64,000 bases of DNA, from NCBI GenBank assembly GCA_949126835.1, contig OX421500.1, positions 29,305,991 to 29,369,990 of the forward strand. The letters run 5' to 3'. Origin of the DNA: Anisus vortex. Lineage: Eukaryota; Mollusca; Gastropoda; Planorbidae. Within the stretch, counting starts at the first letter, position 1; every line of letters starts with the position of its first letter. Positions 53,934 to 64,000 of the stretch are shown in pieces. The notes beneath the pieces were generated by a model. That model made no database searches and was not told where the DNA came from. It was given only the letters and a program-made list of their open reading frames with translations. Position numbers and translations under genes: made by a program.

Positions 53934-55606
53934 CTTTATTTTTCGGGTCCTTACTGTACTAAGCATATAACCAAGTCAACTCAGATGTTTAGAAAATTTA
54001 GTAGAAAACACCCTTTATTTGTAGAAAAGAACGGACGAACACCACATAATAAAAGACGTCTGACATGTACAGCAACTAAACACAAAGTCTCTCAGGTGAA
54101 CACATAACACAGTCACACGCTGGCCCCCAACCAATGAAAAATCAGGGTTATACAAATATCGTTTAACAGAGAGTAGAGATGATCTACGTAACACGTAACA
54201 CAAACAACAAACTGACCTTAGATAAAAGTCCTTTAAAAAAAACAACTAAAATCCCATATATCAATGCGTTATGTTCGACCTGAGACTAATATTCAAAATT
54301 CAAAGGGCTATCACATAAAAATGGTCAAAACAAAGACTAGCGCTGATGAACAAAATAGACTAGGGTGCTAATCATTCCATCCTGAAGAAAACATACACCA
54401 GTTATTTAAGACATATCTCATAAAATATGGAGCTACAGTATGAGGCTTGGCAGCCAAATGGAGCTTCCGAAAAAAAGACAAAGTTCAGAATCTTGGGCTT
54501 TGAATCATGGCAGAAACAATGAAAACTAGACTAGAATACCCTAGTCAGATCAAAGGTGGACGTAGCTACAATAAGATATATGGATAATAGACGAGAAACG
54601 GAAATTCTAACAAATTTCACCAAACTAGAAGCAACAGGACATCACCCTCTAAAACCGACACAACCAAAGACTATAAAGATCCAATGCTAAACAAGACACT
54701 TAACATCTAAAATATATCTAGGGAATTGAAAAAAAATGCCTTTGAAGATACACAACATTACTGCCACTTCCCAGTCTGGGAGTCAAGTTCACCTCCAAAA
54801 ATCAGAGACAACGAGGACAATCTTAGTACGCACCAGAAATACTAAAAGTAAAAAACATCAATGGAGAACAATACACAAAATAAAATTCCTTGATTAGAGC
54901 CAGATGACTGAATAGAAAGAAGAATGAAAATAGAGAAGCCGGCATACTCCTTCATAGACTGGCCCAAAGGAGAACATCTCTAAAAACCATTGCCACAGGC
55001 AGCATCCCAAACAGTAGTAGAGCTGAAAGAAAAGCAATAGAGCTCGATAAAAATATACTGGCAAGCCACACCCACTTTTGCTAAAGTGAATAACATGTAC
55101 AGGAAGTCAATTAGTCTGCGAATTATTCATTTATCAATTACAATAGCCTTACACATTTAAAGTCATATAGGTCGAGATCATCCGAGCGTAATGAACTATC
55201 GCTAACCGCTCCTTGTTTATTTAGATAAACGACAATAAAACTTTGGACATGGGCGATGATCCCGTTGACAGTCCACAATGGGCTATGTAGATAAAAGGGT
55301 AGAATGGATTAGTTCGATTTATCTTGTGTCAACAAAATCCGTTGTAGTGTAAGATTATGACGTGCCTAGATCTAGCACTTCTTTGTACTCTGAGCAGAAC
55401 GCCGTCCATCAAGGTAAGATGCATCGTAGGCCTACTGGACCACACATTGGGACGAAGATTTCACTTCGGCTTATCAACGGGCGGTCGACTGGGAAATCAA
55501 ACTTGGATAGTTCGACCTAACAACTTAAACAAAGTGGCGCACCCTTAGCTGATCCATCTCCGAGGGGCCTGCGTGCCGGACAAGGTACCACGTGATTAGT
55601 TATATC
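53934..55606. other. copy B intron with possible LINE remnant
   Basis: 54215-54430 matches copy A. 54430-55560 has no match in copy A. Around 54930-55060 it loosely resembles a LINE RNase H region (HRLAQRRTSLKTIATGSIP) but is too broken to call. No gene is supported. Confidence 0.35.
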
Positions 55607-56544
55607 CAGTGCTTTTTTTGTAAAAAAAAATAGGTGCCGGTACTCAGTGATGGATTGCCTAACTTTTAAAGCAGTTTCGCATTTTATTTTTTAATTTTTA
55701 TTGCGCGCAATTGTAAAATAATTCAATTTTAACAAAATTAATAATATAATCATCAATCATCAATATATATAACTAGAAATAGCCCGTGGGGAAACCACGG
55801 GGTTAAAGAATTTTGTTTTACGTGTTTTTATTATTTTTTGAATTGTGTTTGTATATTTGTTTTGCTTTTTCATAAGTCTGGAAACAGGAGCTGGAAGTAA
55901 AGTAGCCCTAATTCATGGTTTTACATTTAAGAAAAGACTTTTCTAATTGGTGATATTTACATTTTTATCGAATTACTGAGATAAATAAAACATAAACATG
56001 GTTTGATTTAACTTAATTTTTTTGTGCAATAAATTCAGATGAAACCTTTCCTTAAAAGCAACATTAAATGTATTTTGTTGGTCTCCATATGTAGGGCCTA
56101 GTTGTCCGTTGAGTGTTATTTTCTACATGTTTGGGACTTTTCGACTTAAAAAGCGACAAAAGTTGACCTTAGATGAAAACTTTGACTTGTTCGAATGTCT
56201 GTGTTTAAACTTTGTTAATTGCTATCACAAAAGCAGAATTATTGGAAATTGTTGACGTTATAGATATTAGAGTAGTGTTTAGTGTTGAGGAACAAAGTTG
56301 ATAAATTTGGATTCAAAAGCGTTCAGCTTTGCTGCATTCTGAGAAGGTTTGTGAAGTGTCTAAATTGCGATATATTTCCTTTGCAATGAATTAATAGCCG
56401 TTGCAAAGACAATCTTTGGATTGATGCTTCTCAAAATCATAATGATTACATTATCATTATTGCTGTCACCTTTGGTGTGATACATTATTACCATTGGTGT
56501 CATATTTATCACAATTAGTTTGATACCAGACATTATCAAAACTG

Positions 56545-56815
56545 TGAGCTCGAGCGTTCGGCTGACGTACCCAAGTTTATAAGTATGAATCCTGAAAAAA
56601 AGGCTAGGGTTTGTTCCCGGCTCTAAGCCTACCGAGCTCTGATGGGTACCTGATATTCATTAGGGTAAAGTGAAAGAGACCGGACGTTGTGGGCTTTGTG
56701 CTGGTCACACAATCTCCTAGTATGCCATGGCCACAGTAACTTTTGAACACTACTTTACGATCCCTATTGATCAAATTGGTCTAACCGGGATACTTTACCA
56801 CTACTCACTTGAGGC
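56545..56815 (+). mobile_element. SINE with conserved central domain (best copy)
   Basis: Head GTGAGCTCGAGCGTTCGGCT; then TTTGTTCCCGGCTCTAAGCC, TACCGAGCTCTGATGGGTAC, TGCTGGTCACACAATCTCC, GTATGCCATGGCCACAGTA and CCCTATTGATCAAATTGGTC. It shares the central domain with 1388-1605 and 6421-6605. Confidence 0.7.
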
Positions 56816-58880
56816 CAGTCATTATAAACATAGAGAAATGGGTGGGTGTAAGTTTCTGGATCGTAACTGTTCAACACTTTTGCTACCAATCTCTTCGAGG
56901 CGTTCACAAACTCAATTAACTCTCCAGAAACAGCAAAAATATAAGTTTATTTACACTCATAATAATATCCTCACAAATTACCAGAAAATCCATTTGAATG
57001 CTTAAGCATGTAGCAATAAATTATAATCACTCAATTACGTTGCAATTTACAATAGATTCACTGATATCCCCAATACTATCTCCATTACAAAAATCCACAC
57101 AAAAACTCTAGCTCCTACTATCACAAGAGCTAGTTGCACACTACTTAGCCAAGGTCGAGTCTCGCCCGGAACCTTCTCAACATATCCTCTCACATTTCTC
57201 AATCAACACGTGAACTAACGAAAATCACTATACTGACCAACAACTATCGTCCGCTATTGTCATATAGTAACTGTCCTTTATACTATAGTCTGTTTCTGCT
57301 ATCTAAGGTCATTCTTTACTCTTCTTTTCATTGGTTATGTCTCTTTGACCATAGACAAATTATTATGCTCTGTTTCAATCACTGACAGTGGGGTGGTGGG
57401 GGGGGGGGGAACTAGACTAATATATGCCGTTGGCTAAAATTTGTACATGAACAACAATATTCATTTTTATAACAAGTTATTATTGTTCCTAAACTGTTGT
57501 GTTTCCCTTTTAAATGTTTTGAATATATGTACTATTCATCTAATAAACCCCCCTTTATTTCAAAATCATTTTTCATTCCATGTAGGGAAAATGGGGAATA
57601 GGGTATAATAATTTGATAATTCTAAAGACAGTTGTAAAGCTATCATATATTATTACTCTTTCTAAATACTTTGTACTACAAAATTAGAAAACCTAAATGT
57701 TTTAAGGTTTTAATTTATGTACACAAATTTCAAAGAATGATCAAAGTTTATGGAGAAAAGATTGGGTGAAAGGAACAATTAGAAATTCACTATATAAAGA
57801 CCTACATGTATTAATAAATAAGGCTGCTATTTATATATTTGCCAAATTGATAGATAACAGAGAAGATAAAGTATAGAGTTAGGGATCGAATTTTAGAGAT
57901 TTTATTAATAATAGACGTTTTAAATTTTCTAAAAAGTATGTTTTGTTCTAATCTTGCATATATGTTTGTATGTTTGCGTTTGTTTGTGTGTATGTATGTG
58001 TAAGTGAGGCAGACAGACAGAAACGAAGATGATTTATTTAGGCAGAGACCTATTTAAAATGCTAAGGTTGAACGTCATCTGGTTTAATTTTTCAAAGCAG
58101 GATTTACATACTCTTAAAACCTAATAGCTATGCAATTAAAAAAAAAATTAAGGTAAAACAGCCAAATTTAGGGACCTTATACACAAAAATGTAGACATGC
58201 ACACGTATGCCCTCAGGGCATATTTAGGCCTATATAGTTTAGATATTTGCAAAGACTGTAATAAGATGGACAGCTTGCTTTCATATTTCTGCTATTTGAT
58301 GACTCGTAAACTTCTGTTTCGGAATTTACGATCACAAACGGAATTATAGACCTAGCGTTTATTAATTCCCTTTGATTTTATGAACGGAAATCAATAAACT
58401 ATACGCTTATCCCTGTTGCCAGTTATTGTCGGAGAATTTAAAGGAATATTAGAGACGTAAAATGCCGATGAATAGATACTAATTAAAACTATTAAATAAA
58501 TGTACTCGTTTCATTATTTCTCATGTAGGTATTGTGGAATATTACTTTAAAGAAGGGTCGCCTGTTATATATATAAGATTAAAACAGAAAGTTAAGATTA
58601 AAAAAGAAAATAGCATCCAGCGGAAGTCTTGACGATATTTTATGCCCACCGAAAACACCATTCTTGAGTTTTAAACTTGGCATACAGCAGAAGTATTTGC
58701 ATCACGCTTTATTTGCTGCGCAACAAAAAAACACGATTCATTGAGCTCTAAAAATAGCGCAAGCGGTCATCTTATTATAGTCTTTGATATTGTGTCATCT
58801 GTCTATACTCTCAAAACCAAGTCGCTAAGCGTTCCGATATTCACACAGATTTCTCTGAGCTTTTATTATAAAGACTATTG
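56816..58880. other. non-genic interior of the hAT
   Basis: AT-rich sequence with a G run at about 57400. The open frame at 56727-57005 overlaps the SINE and has no domain. No gene is supported. Confidence 0.5.
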
Positions 58881-60880
58881 GTTATGCCCGTCAAAATGAC
58901 GGAGAAACAAATGACTACAATATGTTTTGTTAAGAGAGAAAGAAAAGAGACTATTACAATAAAAACTTCAATGAGAACGTTTCTTTTCGGTATTTAGCTT
59001 TCGCTCTTTTTACTTGTTTCTGGTCGCCCTGGCCCACTACTGTACCCATGCGCCTCAAATACTCGCGTAGTGTGTAAACAGCCGATACATTCCCATTAAG
59101 AATACACCGTCGGGCGAACGTGTGGGCGACAGCCCCCGCAGCGGGTCTGAGATCCATTGCACTGCCAAGAAGCCACGGGATCTCGGTGGTGAGGAAGCAA
59201 TGGACGCTGCATTCCCGTCTCGAGAACCACCCGGTGCCTGGATGCCTGTACTTATAGTATAGGATTTGCGCTACCGGGTGACAGTTCAGGAAAACGGGCG
59301 AGCCACCGCGATAATGATCCTTAGGGGAAGCGCAGTGAACGGTTGCTGGTCTGAGGAAAGCTTCCCTGTTACAAGGCGCGCCGTGGGGTGTCGTGGGGTG
59401 GCTGGAGCCCGGACAGAGTTCACTCAATCCTAAACGTTACGCCCTGGACACAAGAGCCGAAAGGCTCGTCCAGGTTTTCTAAGAGACTTTTTAATTCGGT
59501 CGCTCTGACCCTGGCATATGCATAAGAATTGTTGCTGTCAAGCTTCTGGTATTAAAACGTAGCAAACAGTTGTGTTGACTTGACTTGTTATTAATAATAT
59601 TAAATTAACAATTAATATACTTTCTAAAAGAAAAAAACAACAACTCAAAAACCAAACAATAAAAAGGTATATAATAAAAAAAAAACATAGAAAAAAATAT
59701 TTCAATACAATAAAAACTTAAAAGTGAGAACGATTTATTCGGTATTGAATTTTTGTTTTTGCTTATTGTATCATTAAAACAGTGTTGATAATGTTTATTT
59801 CGGTATTTAGTTTTAGTTATTTTATATTGTGCTCGGGCGTCCTGACACTGGCACATGCATAAAAAGTGTTGTTGTCAGGCTTCTGTTATTTAAAAGTAAT
59901 CATTTATAACTTGTCCTTTATAATTAGTATAATTTTTTTATAGAGTATAGAAAGTCGCCTATTAAATGATGTTCTCAATAGCGACGTGAATCCATTAAAT
60001 AATTAAAACATGTGGCTACTTTTACTTAAAAGCTAATGCAAACATCTATAATGAAAAAAAGAAATGATTTGATAGACATTACGTCATACGCTAGTATTTT
60101 TTTTAAAGTAGCCTACACCATTCAAACTCTCCAAGCCAAATTGCGGGTGCGTAATTTTTAAAAAAGGTCTCGCTACATTAAAAAAACAACAGCAGAATTA
60201 AGAAAAACCCGATAAGACCCTCGCGTTCAACATACAAAATATCGCGTTCAACATAGTAATTGATTAGAAATGGCTATTTGCTAAGTACGGCTTTATTTAT
60301 TTGCATAGTTGGATCTAAAATTTTGGATTTTTTAAATCAACACATTCATGATAATAAGTCATACAATAAAATTCTCTATTGGAGGACGTTTCCAATTTAT
60401 ACATTTAACTTTTGACCCTGTTAGTCAAACGGCTTAGGCGCCTATAGAGGACAAACATATATATATATACATATATATATAAATTAACAAACACACTCAC
60501 CGTAATCAATATATATAAAGTTTATTATTAATTTACTAGTGGTTAAAATACAAGAAACAAAAAAATTTTCCCCACATTGAAAAAGGTGCCGGTACGCCGT
60601 AGCGTTCGCCCACCGTTTTATTCTTTATGGGAATGTATCGGCTATTTACACACTACGTCAGTCTTTGAGGCCCATGGGTACAGTAGAACCAGAAGTTTGA
60701 CAGCAACAATTCTTATACATATGCCAGGGTCAGGGCAACCAGAAGCAATGAAAAAGAACAAAAACTTAATACCGAAAAGAACGTTCTCACGCCAGTGGTA
60801 TTGTAATAGTCTTTTTGCTTTCTCTCTTAACAAAGCACATTGTAGTCTTTCGTTTATCCGTCATTTTGACGGGCATAACC
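58880..60880. repeat. diverged inverted repeat pair with GTCAAAATGAC palindrome
   Basis: 58880-59130 (GGTTATGCCCGTCAAAATGA...) is repeated in inverse at 60605-60880 (…TCATTTTGACGGGCATAACC). Shared internal blocks include TTTTGTTAAGAGAGAAAG, GAGAACGTT, TTTTCGGTATT, TACTGTACCCATG and GTGTGTAAAC. A partial third copy (GCATAAAAAGTGTTGTTGTC) is at about 59850. Direct repeats with CCGGTACGCCGTAGCG flank the right arm (60584-60604 and 60948-60966). Confidence 0.7.
58954..59427 (-). CDS. hypothetical 157-codon frame in a GC-rich island
   Basis: Open minus-strand frame in a stretch (about 59100-59450) far richer in G and C than its surroundings. It starts at ATG 59427. It has no motif I recognise; it contains GWFSRRECSVHCFLTTEIP and a basic C-terminus (KQVKRAKAKYRKE). 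It lies inside a hAT element and overlaps an inverted-repeat arm, so it could be captured sequence or a chance frame. No neighbour supports a function. Confidence 0.2.
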   Translation of the reverse strand: MSELCPGSSHPTTPHGAPCNREAFLRPATVHCASPKDHYRGGSPVFLNCHPVAQILYYKYRHPGTGWFSRRECSVHCFLTTEIPWLLGSAMDLRPAAGAVAHTFARRCILNGNVSAVYTLREYLRRMGTVVGQGDQKQVKRAKAKYRKETFSLKFLL

Positions 60881-60991
60881 ACTAGTAAATTAATAATAAA
60901 CGTTAAAATACAAGAAAAAAAATATTTTTCCCCACATTGAAACAGGTACCGGTACGCCGTAGCGGTGCGTACCGTGACAAAAAAAGCACTC

Positions 60992-62195
60992 ATTATATCA
61001 TACAACGTGTAAACCGTAGATTAGAGTTGCACATATAAGCCAAACCAATATAAATACTCACACTTTTCTTTGACGACTTAGAAACCTCAACAAAACTTCG
61101 TTAAATTTCTATTTAATTTTCTTTTTTTAAAAATAATATGTTTTCTGTACTTTTAGGAAGGGCCTAAACTGTTTAAATATAAAACATATACACAATTTAT
61201 GCCTGTCTTCTATCCCTTTGGTTTTATTTGAAAAAAACTGAAATAAAAATTTCTTCTACCTCATTCCTTCACCTTAATGGCAAAGGTTGTAACCTTCTCT
61301 ATAATTTGATATAATTTGTTAAGTAAATGTCATAAGTTAGTAATTTCATATATTAATAAGATTACTTTCTATACGCACAATAAAGGGACAAAACTATATA
61401 AATATAATGTTCACGTATTTCTTTTGCTTTCTTCTACCCCTTTGGTTTCGTTTTAGTAAACGTAAAAATAATGTCTTCTATCATTTCTCTAAATGTACAT
61501 ATTCGGATTTTTTTATTGTAAATTATGATACATATGTGAAACGACATTAATTGTAAATGAACATTCATTAATAAACTTTGTTTTTACAAAAATATAGACT
61601 ATGTACTTTAACTTTTCGTAGTTTTGGAATTATGTGACTCTGTTTACTATGAGGACTTTCACGATTCCCGGTGAAATAGATGCATGAGCCATTTAATGCT
61701 ATTGTCTATCGATAACCGTTGGTAGCACTTGAGCATTATAGCTAGGGCGCAAATACAGATATATGTATAGATCTTCATGCTTAAAAAGAGATTTATTTAT
61801 TTCACCAAAATGAGATTGTTGAGTGCGTTATTGTTTGTGTTCATCCTGGAAAAGTGAAGAAAGCAGTATATATCTTTGGAATTAAAATATCATGCCAATC
61901 TATATTCGACTACAAAGTAAACGTTCAAGCCATCATATTTCTAAATAGATAATGAGGTGAATGGCTGCGGGATTATACACTTACCGAGGCACGCATCCTT
62001 TTAATAGACGCGCAAACAATTGAGCACTCTACTGGCCACACTACCCCATCAACACACCAATTTAAAAACCGACAGTCTCTCAAAAATACAAACACCGAAA
62101 ATAAACCAACTCACTCAAAATATAATTACTAAGACTAGAAAGGCAAAAAAATAAAAATAAGAATAAAACAACTGGTATTCCAATGGATTCCTGAC
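60992..62195. other. copy B intron and right flank
   Basis: 61000-61090 and 61610-61780 match copy A. The rest is AT-rich with no gene supported. Confidence 0.5.
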
Positions 62196-62586
62196 TGTTA
62201 CGTCTTGTCTTCTCTATTTAACTTGTAATATCATATAGAGGTATTCTTCTATCAAAACTCGGCAAGCTCTCTTTCTCTCAGGGTGCGTAACAGTAAATCA
62301 GATGAGAACACGCAATATGTAGTAAACAACAAATGAAGCTTTAATCAACGAATAATATACAAGGATGTATATAATATTACTACTAACGGCCACACCATTA
62401 AACTCTTAAGATCGCTCTATGTCTAAGCACAACCTGCCTCAACAAGCTACCAGCCTCTTCTCTCTACCGTTGTTATCTCTCATAACCCAAAACATGTGTT
62501 CCCACAAAACACCTGACGTCATCAATATTGCGTTCACAATGTGCAGTCTTTTGCGCACCAATTACTATATCCACATTTACGCTACA
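62196..62586 (-). repeat. probable 3' LTR, 391 bp
   Basis: On the minus strand it starts TGTAGCGTAAATGTGG directly after a polypurine tract and ends GAAGACAAGACGTAACA. The 5' LTR is beyond the window, so this rests on position and the TG...CA ends. The plus-strand open frame 62419-62769 overlaps it and is not a gene. Confidence 0.6.
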
Positions 62587-62606
62587 TTATCCCCTTCACC
62601 CCCTAA
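62587..62606 (-). promoter_or_regulatory. polypurine tract
   Basis: On the minus strand, TAGGGGGTGAAGGGGATAA immediately precedes the LTR. Confidence 0.65.
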
Positions 62607-63424
62607 AAAAAATTGTTTACAACTTTTTTCATATTTCTATTATATACAATTTTCTGTATTTCATACACAAAATACTACCCAATCTACCACATATATAATC
62701 AAATATATATATAATCAAAATTCATACTCAAAATCATTTAAATTCAATATTAAACAATTATTATATTAAATAATAAGCTTAATTAATCCAATTAACAACA
62801 ATGTTCATTATAGCGAGTCTGTTATGATGACGTTGTTTGAAAAATCACAACACTAATCAACATTGTCAATTTGGTCCATTTATTTCAAGCACAAGTGAAT
62901 CCAGTCCTATTCAAGTTTATTAAAAAACGCCATTTAGTTCCAGTTCTTCTGTACCACTTAGTTATAATTGTCTTATAGTTCATAAACCTGTAGTTCCACT
63001 GTACCCATTAATTCATATTGTAATCTGAAGAACACACATCCATAAGCCATGTCATTTCACCTGCATGTATAGTTATATAGTTTCAATTCCTTAGTGAGAA
63101 TCAGTCCTTTGACATCACGATTCAAATCCCAAACGAATAACGTACGGTGGTGACGTACCAGGATGGCTTGAAGATGCGCTTTCCAGTATTAAGCAGTTTT
63201 TTTTATAGGTGTTTTATGACAAACGAACCATACTAAGCGACAACTGAAGACACTTCCGGATCATCCGAACCCGTCCTCTCACAGACCAAGCTATGAAAAA
63301 AACAAAATGTAACCCATTATGGTAACTGAACAAACATTTTAATACACTAAACGCGTAACGCGAAAAAGAATTCTGGTGTAAATGTTAAAACATACGATAA
63401 ACACCAATACAACTATAAATATAA
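62607..63424 (-). other. 3' noncoding region of the third gypsy element
   Basis: No coding frame recognised between the pol stop and the polypurine tract. Confidence 0.5.
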
Positions 63425-64000
63425 CTATGTACATCTAGAAAGACAGTCAGCCACTATATTCTGCTTCCCAGGTATCGTTTGCACAGTAAAGTTATAGTCC
63501 TGTAAAATCAAACTCCACCTATCAACCCTTCCATTCTTTAATTTCTTTGAAATAATAAATGCTAAAGGAGCATGATCAGTACACAGTGTAAAATGTACCC
63601 CCAATAAATATCTATCAAATTTAATTATGCTCCAAACAATTGCAAGTCCCTCTTTCTCCACCGTAGCATACCTAAGTTCCTCTTTTCTAAGTTTCCTGCT
63701 AATATATTGTACAGGGTGTAAAATACCATTATACTCCTGTGCCTAACATCCCGCAACTGCAGTATTTGATGCATCAGTACACAATACAAAAGGTTTGTTC
63801 ACATCAGGAATTCTAAGAATCGGTTTATTTGAAAACACCTTCTGAATTAATTCCAATGCCCTATTGCATTCTTCTGACCATTTGATTTTGTTAGGTTCTC
63901 CCTTTTTAATTAATTTTGTCAATGGATCAGTTATGTTAGCAAAATGTGAAATGAACTTTCTGTAAAAATTACATAAACCTAATAAACTCCTGACTTCCTT
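63425..64000 (-). pseudogene. gypsy reverse transcriptase C-terminus and RNase H (partial)
   Basis: The minus strand from 64000 reads KEVRSLLGLCNFYRKFISHF, the RT thumb/connection; KPFVLCTDASNTAV with the first RNase H aspartate; an in-frame TAG at 63743-63745; then VQYISRKLRKEELRYATVEK, EGLAIVWSIIKFDRYLLG, FTLCTDHAPLAF and PGKQNIVADCLSR. It ends with TAG at 63425-63427. One nonsense change is seen in this part; the rest is off the window. Confidence 0.85.

Larger units (their letters stand above)
55607..60991. mobile_element. large non-autonomous hAT element, 5.4 kb
   Basis: Ends CAGTGCTTTTTTTGT (55607) and, inverted, GAGTGCTTTTTTTGTCAC (60991), followed inward by CCGGTAC motifs. Flanks GTTATATC (55599-55606) and ATTATATC (60992-60999) form an 8-bp duplication with one change. 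Copy A has the uninterrupted sequence at about 37755. No transposase is recognised. It may have grown by nested insertions. Confidence 0.75.
48200..61780. repeat. segmental duplication, copy B
   Basis: Compact counterpart of copy A (7300-38930). From 48200 to 50285 it runs almost uninterrupted through the same introns and the middle exon. It is then opened by the hAT at 50294, about 1.1 kb of unmatched sequence (54430-55560), and the hAT at 55607. It matches copy A again at 61000-61090 and 61610-61780. Confidence 0.8.
62196..64000 (-). mobile_element. third gypsy element, minus strand, cut by window edge
   Basis: A probable 3' LTR (62196-62586), polypurine tract, about 0.84 kb of noncoding sequence, and a pol end with RT C-terminus and RNase H running off the window. 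No integrase lies between RNase H and the LTR, so integrase is either upstream, as in Gmr1-like elements, or deleted. Confidence 0.75.

Noticed and set aside
54440..55080. LINE RNase H or endonuclease remnant
   Set aside because: Only a faint resemblance near 54930-55060 with stops in all frames; not enough to call.
61810..61857. Short plus-strand frame MRLLSALLFVFILEK that looks like a signal peptide with a possible donor GTGAAG
   Set aside because: Only 15 codons, on the strand opposite the gene, phase does not match the other exons, and hydrophobic short frames are common in AT-rich DNA.
62419..62769. 116-codon plus-strand frame
   Set aside because: Lies opposite the probable LTR and polypurine tract of the third gypsy element and has no domain.

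Overview
The window is AT-rich animal nuclear DNA, dominated by transposable elements. Its SINEs, a LINE with a C-terminal zinc finger, hAT and Mutator-like DNA transposons, Ty3/gypsy elements and a PAN-CUB type extracellular gene suggest a lophotrochozoan invertebrate, most likely a gastropod mollusc. That placement is an inference from element types; no species-specific gene is present. I see no tRNA or rRNA gene and no CRISPR array.

Host gene. The only host gene I can support is on the minus strand. I reconstruct four exons with good splice sites: a PAN/apple-like exon (46093-46275), its continuation (37079-37213), and two halves of a CUB domain (6999-7125 and 6057-6264), with a stop codon and an AATAAA signal at 6012-6017. 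Exon phases agree across all three junctions. The 5' part (signal peptide) is not seen. A broken second copy of the last CUB exon lies at about 0.9-1.1 kb, and a second, splice-competent copy of the 135-bp middle exon lies at 49850-49984.

Segmental duplication. The middle exon and its introns are duplicated. Copy A runs from about 7.3 to 38.9 kb and copy B from about 48.2 to 61.8 kb. The shared sequence is only a few kb; the rest of both copies is inserted repeats. Copy A took a gypsy element (8275-15223) inside an AG-rich minisatellite, a 39-bp satellite array (16677-28770), a second gypsy element inside that array (20123-26995), a LINE at the array end (28771-33001) that itself carries a hAT element (30011-31874), and a Mutator-like element (33057-36989). 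A deleted gypsy relative (38931-42857) marks its far end. Copy B keeps a single satellite-like unit where copy A has the array, and carries two large hAT insertions (50294-53925 and 55607-60991).

LTR elements. All three datable or partial gypsy families have an unusual pol layout. In the 8.3-kb and 38.9-kb elements integrase comes before reverse transcriptase/RNase H, as in the Gmr1-like gypsy lineage, and most of RT-RNase H is deleted in both. The 20.1-kb element is young (two differences seen between its 361-bp LTRs) and has one intact 1228-codon frame encoding Gag, protease and integrase with no RT at all; an acidic, cysteine-containing tail of about 385 residues takes its place. The element at the right edge (62196-64000, minus strand) ends its pol with RNase H directly before its 3' region.

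DNA transposons and SINEs. Several hAT elements are delimited by inverted ends and 8-bp duplications, some nested in each other. Two SINE groups share their 3' tails with LINE tails in the same window. Long open frames over the satellite, AG and 29-bp repeats are artefacts of repetition, not genes.
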